A DNA stretch of 64,000 nt from Cuniculiplasma sp052315315 (GTDB lineage Archaea; Thermoplasmatota; Thermoplasmata; Thermoplasmatales; Thermoplasmataceae): assembly GCA_052315315.1 (NCBI GenBank), contig JBLSDE010000002.1, positions 1 through 64,000 on the forward strand, given 5' to 3'. The stretch's first letter is position 1; each line of letters starts with the position of its first letter. The notes beneath the pieces are model-generated. The model had not been told where the DNA came from. It ran no database searches and was given only the letters and a program-made list of their open reading frames with translations. Positions 61,068 to 64,000 of this stretch are shown piece after piece. The translations under genes were made by a program, and so were the position numbers.

Positions 61068-62993
61068 TCATTTTCCCTTCTCTGCTATTCTGAATACTTC
61101 CTCGCCATTAACGTTATCCACCTTTCCCAGGCCTTCCTTCTCCATTCTCTTCCAGGCTCTGGAAACCTTTTCCTCTGGCAATCCGGTGGCACGTGCAATA
61201 GTCTTGTTTCTTGCCACACCAGTAATACTGCATTCTGAAAGTGTCTCACTTTTTACGGTTTGGTAATCCTTTTCCTCCTGATCCGCTGCACCGCTAATTA
61301 TGTTAACTATTTGCTCCGAAGTTTTGTCGTTTTTGTCGTAGTAAATTTTTCCATCTCTGGCATCCTTTAAAATTATGGAGACACTGCTTCCGGATAACCC
61401 GTTATTATTCAGGTTTTGGACATATCTAATTACCTCCTCTGAAAATCCGTTAGGTGATCCAACTACAGATATTACATACATATTCATTTCAGAAGACATT
61501 GATAAAAGAGCAGCGTAGTGTTTAGACATATCCTTAATATTCAATGGAGTCTGATCCATGCCTGTTCCACCAAATTTGGATATTTGCTGGAAAGTTTCAT
61601 CGTGTGCAATAAAAGTGAAATTAAAACTAAACCGCACATCAGGTTTAAAGATACGTGATACGTTGAACATAGTAGTTACGCTTCTGCTTATGGTGGAAAA
61701 GTTCTCTCCTTCTTCACCTTTTATGCCTGTTCCATTTAAAGTCAACTGAGGTGAAATAAATGAAAACCCTTTCAAGGTTTCCTCCATGTCCCTAATCTTT
61801 CTTGTTATCTCCTTTTTTCTAATGATTGCATTAAATGACATAGAAGGAACAAAAATTTCTACTGAATCCTTACCGGATAAAGATAGAAATGTGTTTTCGA
61901 AGAAAGCATCCCTTCTCAACCTGGCCTGATCAGCAGAAACTGAATATGATGAGTCAAAGGTTGAATTTGATCCTCCACTAAGTGATATTGTTATTGACTT
62001 TAATGAATCAAGAGACTTAAGTGGATTAAGTACCATAGATGGATAGGTTTCTCTTGCCTCTTCGAGTAAGGAATCCAATCTCTTCTCTTCTATATCCTTC
62101 AGCACTGGGTTTGACCTCATCTCAAAATCGGTCTGAAGTTTTCCCTTTTCACTTTCCACCTCTGCAATTTTTCCTTTGATTTTAATGTTAAAATCGTTAA
62201 ATCCTCTTATCAAGGAATCAAGATCCTTTTTTCTAAGTTCATCAACATTTCCTGATTGAGCAAGAGCGAGAATTCCTCTGAAGTCGTCATTTAATTTTAA
62301 GAGTTCAGGTGAAGATAACAACTCCCTAAGTTCCTTTTCGACCTGCATCCTTTTATTTTCAAGGTTCATTACTCTCTTGATTGCATTTTCATAATTTATG
62401 AACATTTTTCTGATCTGTCCTGGATCTTTCTGAATATAGCCTATTATCCCCTCAGAAATTTTATCGAATCGGGTTCTGTACTTCTCTTCCATACCCTTGG
62501 ATATCTCTCCTCTCACATTCTTGCCAGACAATATATCTATAGAACCAAGAAAATCTTCCATGTTTTCCTCATACCAATCTTTTATGAGTCTGTAAATCTG
62601 GTCATCCTTATTCATCAAAAGGGTTGTTATGGACTCACTGTTAAGGGAATCAATCCTCGAAAATTTGTCAAGCTTCTCCATAGCTTCGTACTCGTCATCT
62701 GAAAATTTGGAAATAATTCTTGAAATATCACTATCATTTATCGTCTTTCCCTCTATCTCTTTTTTTAACGCAAGGGCAATCTTGAGCTGAGCTAATTTAA
62801 AATTTGCAAGTCCACTCTGCATTACCTGCGTGGAGAGGCTTTCGCCGCATTTTGTCTCCATATATGAATACAAAGATTCAAGTTCAGCAAAAAGTCTTTT
62901 CTTCGATACAAGATCCATCCTTATAATTTCGTTAAGGTCTCTTGAGGATTCAGTATAAGATCTTCTTAAATTTGATAAGCAATCACTTTCCAT
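61068..62993 (-). CDS. Large coiled-coil protein with winged-helix C-terminus
   Basis: A protein of about 641 residues, of unknown family. The first 330 residues are long charged helices (KKRLFAELESLYSYMETKCG to IKGKIAEVESEKGKLQTDFE). The middle (about 340-580) is alpha-beta with DSVEIFVPSMSFNAIIRKKE, RFSFNFTFIAHDETFQQISK and MYVISVVGSPNGFSEEVIRY, possibly a Rossmann-like fold. The last 60 are a winged helix (NKTIARATGLPEEKVSRAWK). I place the start at the ATG at 62993, about 9 bases downstream of the start predicted from TATATATAAATGG. An ATG at 63011 is too close to that box. It is the first gene of the operon with the GTPase, GAP1-like and HEAT proteins. Confidence 0.6.
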   Translation of the reverse strand: MESDCLSNLRRSYTESSRDLNEIIRMDLVSKKRLFAELESLYSYMETKCGESLSTQVMQSGLANFKLAQLKIALALKKEIEGKTINDSDISRIISKFSDDEYEAMEKLDKFSRIDSLNSESITTLLMNKDDQIYRLIKDWYEENMEDFLGSIDILSGKNVRGEISKGMEEKYRTRFDKISEGIIGYIQKDPGQIRKMFINYENAIKRVMNLENKRMQVEKELRELLSSPELLKLNDDFRGILALAQSGNVDELRKKDLDSLIRGFNDFNIKIKGKIAEVESEKGKLQTDFEMRSNPVLKDIEEKRLDSLLEEARETYPSMVLNPLKSLDSLKSITISLSGGSNSTFDSSYSVSADQARLRRDAFFENTFLSLSGKDSVEIFVPSMSFNAIIRKKEITRKIRDMEETLKGFSFISPQLTLNGTGIKGEEGENFSTISRSVTTMFNVSRIFKPDVRFSFNFTFIAHDETFQQISKFGGTGMDQTPLNIKDMSKHYAALLSMSSEMNMYVISVVGSPNGFSEEVIRYVQNLNNNGLSGSSVSIILKDARDGKIYYDKNDKTSEQIVNIISGAADQEEKDYQTVKSETLSECSITGVARNKTIARATGLPEEKVSRAWKRMEKEGLGKVDNVNGEEVFRIAEKGK

Positions 62994-63011
62994 GCTATAC
63001 CTCAATAACAT

Positions 63012-63088
63012 AATAGCAATCCATTTATATATATTGCTTTTCTCAAAGATAGAAAAATCTTAATAACAAAATAAGAATAAATAAGATA
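63012..63088. promoter_or_regulatory. Bidirectional promoter region
   Basis: A 77-base gap separates divergent genes. On the minus strand TATATATAAATGG (63021-63033) serves the GTPase operon. On the plus strand TCTTAATAAC at about 63058-63067 precedes the ATG at 63089 by about 25 bases. Shared control of the two units is likely. Confidence 0.5.
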
Positions 63089-63910
63089 ATGCTGCCCCCT
63101 GAAAGTAGTCGAATCGAGTTTCTAATATCGGAAGTAGAAAAAGTCAGTGATTCCAAATTTTTCATTGTAGTGTCCGATGTTTTAAAGAATTCCGGCTTCA
63201 AATCAGTGGATTTGTGCCTGGATCTTCTTGAAGAAAATCTGATTAAACAGGTTAATCCAGAAGTGCAATCAAAGGAAATATTTGTTGGCCTTTATGGCGG
63301 AGCACATTTCTCATCATCATCTCTGATGCGTATGAAATTCCTAATTGCAAAGTATGCAATTAAGATGATACCAGTTGGAGATCTATCCTCACTCTTCTCC
63401 GCTTTTGTTAAGATTGGAATTACTAAAGGTAACCCGGGTCTTTATAAAGAGCTAGGGATTAAGTATTTCAATGTGCCTCTTGAGGATCTGGTGGCAGATT
63501 TTGAGGAAAAAACCAGTCACATCTCCTTTTTTCCACTGAGTAAGGATGACATCAACTCCATAATAATGGGTAACATTTCAAAATCAGGGTCAGTTTCCAA
63601 TATGAGTGGAAAGTCTCTGAAATTTTACAGTCAGAATAAGGCTTTTTTATCCTATGTTGATTCCATTAAGATTAAATTTGGACTTGGGGATGAAATCCTT
63701 GGAAATGATTATGGCTTAGGGGAATCTGTTTTTACTGATATCAGGTATGATCCCTTCGGAAATGATCCTTCCTTACTAAGAAATTACCTTAAACAGATAA
63801 ATGAAAGCATAACCTTATTCAAATCATCTATAGAACAACCATTTATAGGGCTATTCAGTTCAGAATTTATAAGATACTCATCAAAGGATAGTGGTGTTTG
63901 GAATGACTAA
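63089..63910 (+). CDS. Hypothetical protein, 273 aa, divergent to GTPase operon
   Basis: No family is recognised. An N-terminal helical part (SRIEFLISEVEKVSDSKFFI) is followed by an alpha-beta region with EIFVGLYGGAHFSSSSLMRM and FVKIGITKGNPGLYKELGIK, and a C-terminal helical part. There is no membrane segment. It overlaps the next gene by 8 bases and shares a promoter region with the GTPase operon, so it probably belongs to the same system. Confidence 0.55.
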   Translation: MLPPESSRIEFLISEVEKVSDSKFFIVVSDVLKNSGFKSVDLCLDLLEENLIKQVNPEVQSKEIFVGLYGGAHFSSSSLMRMKFLIAKYAIKMIPVGDLSSLFSAFVKIGITKGNPGLYKELGIKYFNVPLEDLVADFEEKTSHISFFPLSKDDINSIIMGNISKSGSVSNMSGKSLKFYSQNKAFLSYVDSIKIKFGLGDEILGNDYGLGESVFTDIRYDPFGNDPSLLRNYLKQINESITLFKSSIEQPFIGLFSSEFIRYSSKDSGVWND

Positions 63911-64000
63911 GGGGAGAAACTTAAGTAATTTACTGAGGGAAGGTTTGGAGTACGAATCGACAGGACAAAGGGAGAAAGCTGCTCAGTGCTATGAGCAATC
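63903..64000 (+). CDS. TPR-like repeat protein, N-terminal part (cut by window edge)
   Basis: The ATG at 63903 overlaps the upstream stop by 8 bases. The frame is open to the end of the window and encodes about 32 residues. RNLSNLLREGLEYESTGQRE is followed by KAAQCYEQ, the start of a tetratricopeptide repeat (G-x-x-x-A-x-x-x-Y). TPR proteins often accompany GAP1/GTPase systems as scaffolds. The rest lies outside the window. Confidence 0.6.
   Translation, partial: MTKGRNLSNLLREGLEYESTGQREKAAQCYEQ

Noticed and set aside
61068..62993. von Willebrand factor A domain in the middle of the large coiled-coil protein
   Set aside because: The region has alternating strands and helices, but I could not find a DxSxS MIDAS motif.
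1..64000. CRISPR array or cas genes
   Set aside because: I saw no evenly spaced direct repeats or Cas protein motifs.

Overview
The window looks like chromosomal DNA of a cell-wall-less acidophilic archaeon of the order Thermoplasmatales, of Cuniculiplasma, Ferroplasma or Picrophilus type. The evidence is low GC, archaeal-only genes (eS17, the KEOPS subunit Pcc1, archaeal prefoldin beta, MptA, PyrI, UPF0147), tRNA-Tyr with an intron after the anticodon, TATA boxes 22-28 bases ahead of many ATGs (leaderless transcripts), and Thermoplasma-like genes such as a Ta0216-type radical SAM protein, type-2 glycerate kinase and GH15 glycosidase. The genus is not proven.

Layout. 1-7200: poor in genes and rich in debris: the end of an IS256-type transposase, a decayed DDE transposase, other coding remnants, an MBL hydrolase, an MFS transporter and two tRNAs. 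7260-16700: GH15 glycosidase, small regulators, rpiA, a thioesterase, then a minus-strand block with three genes resembling the archaeal DNA-import/conjugation apparatus (CedA1-CedA-CedB or VirB2-VirB6-VirB4), followed by mptA, pfdB and pcc1. 16694-23653: eS17 and a six-gene membrane oxidoreductase operon related to hydrogenase-4/complex I whose large subunit lacks the Ni-Fe cysteines. 23670-31315: UspA, grpE-dnaK-dnaJ, a radical SAM protein, an orphan J-protein and a tandem rhodanese. 31496-36149: glycerate kinase, trmI, pyrBI and an RHH regulator with a candidate operator. 36345-43742: nucleotide-sugar and glycosyltransferase genes, a hemerythrin-like protein and a MEMO-family protein. 43873-47397: split methylmalonyl-CoA mutase, MeaB and Hsp20.

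47546-64000 is the most unusual part. On the plus strand lie a small membrane protein, several charged helical proteins with ESCRT-III (Snf7/CdvB) character and two AAA ATPases that each start with a MIT-like three-helix region (Vps4/CdvC character). An ABC exporter with its regulator follows, then another ESCRT-III-like gene. Convergent to it is a tight minus-strand operon: a long coiled-coil protein with a winged-helix tail, a membrane-anchored P-loop GTPase, a protein with a GAP1-N-like (GTPase-associated protein) N-terminus, and a HEAT-repeat protein. A divergent unit with an unknown protein and a TPR-like protein runs off the right edge. I propose that these genes form a GTPase-controlled ESCRT-like membrane-remodelling system. 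That reading rests on motifs and gene order, and profile searches and structure prediction are needed to test it.
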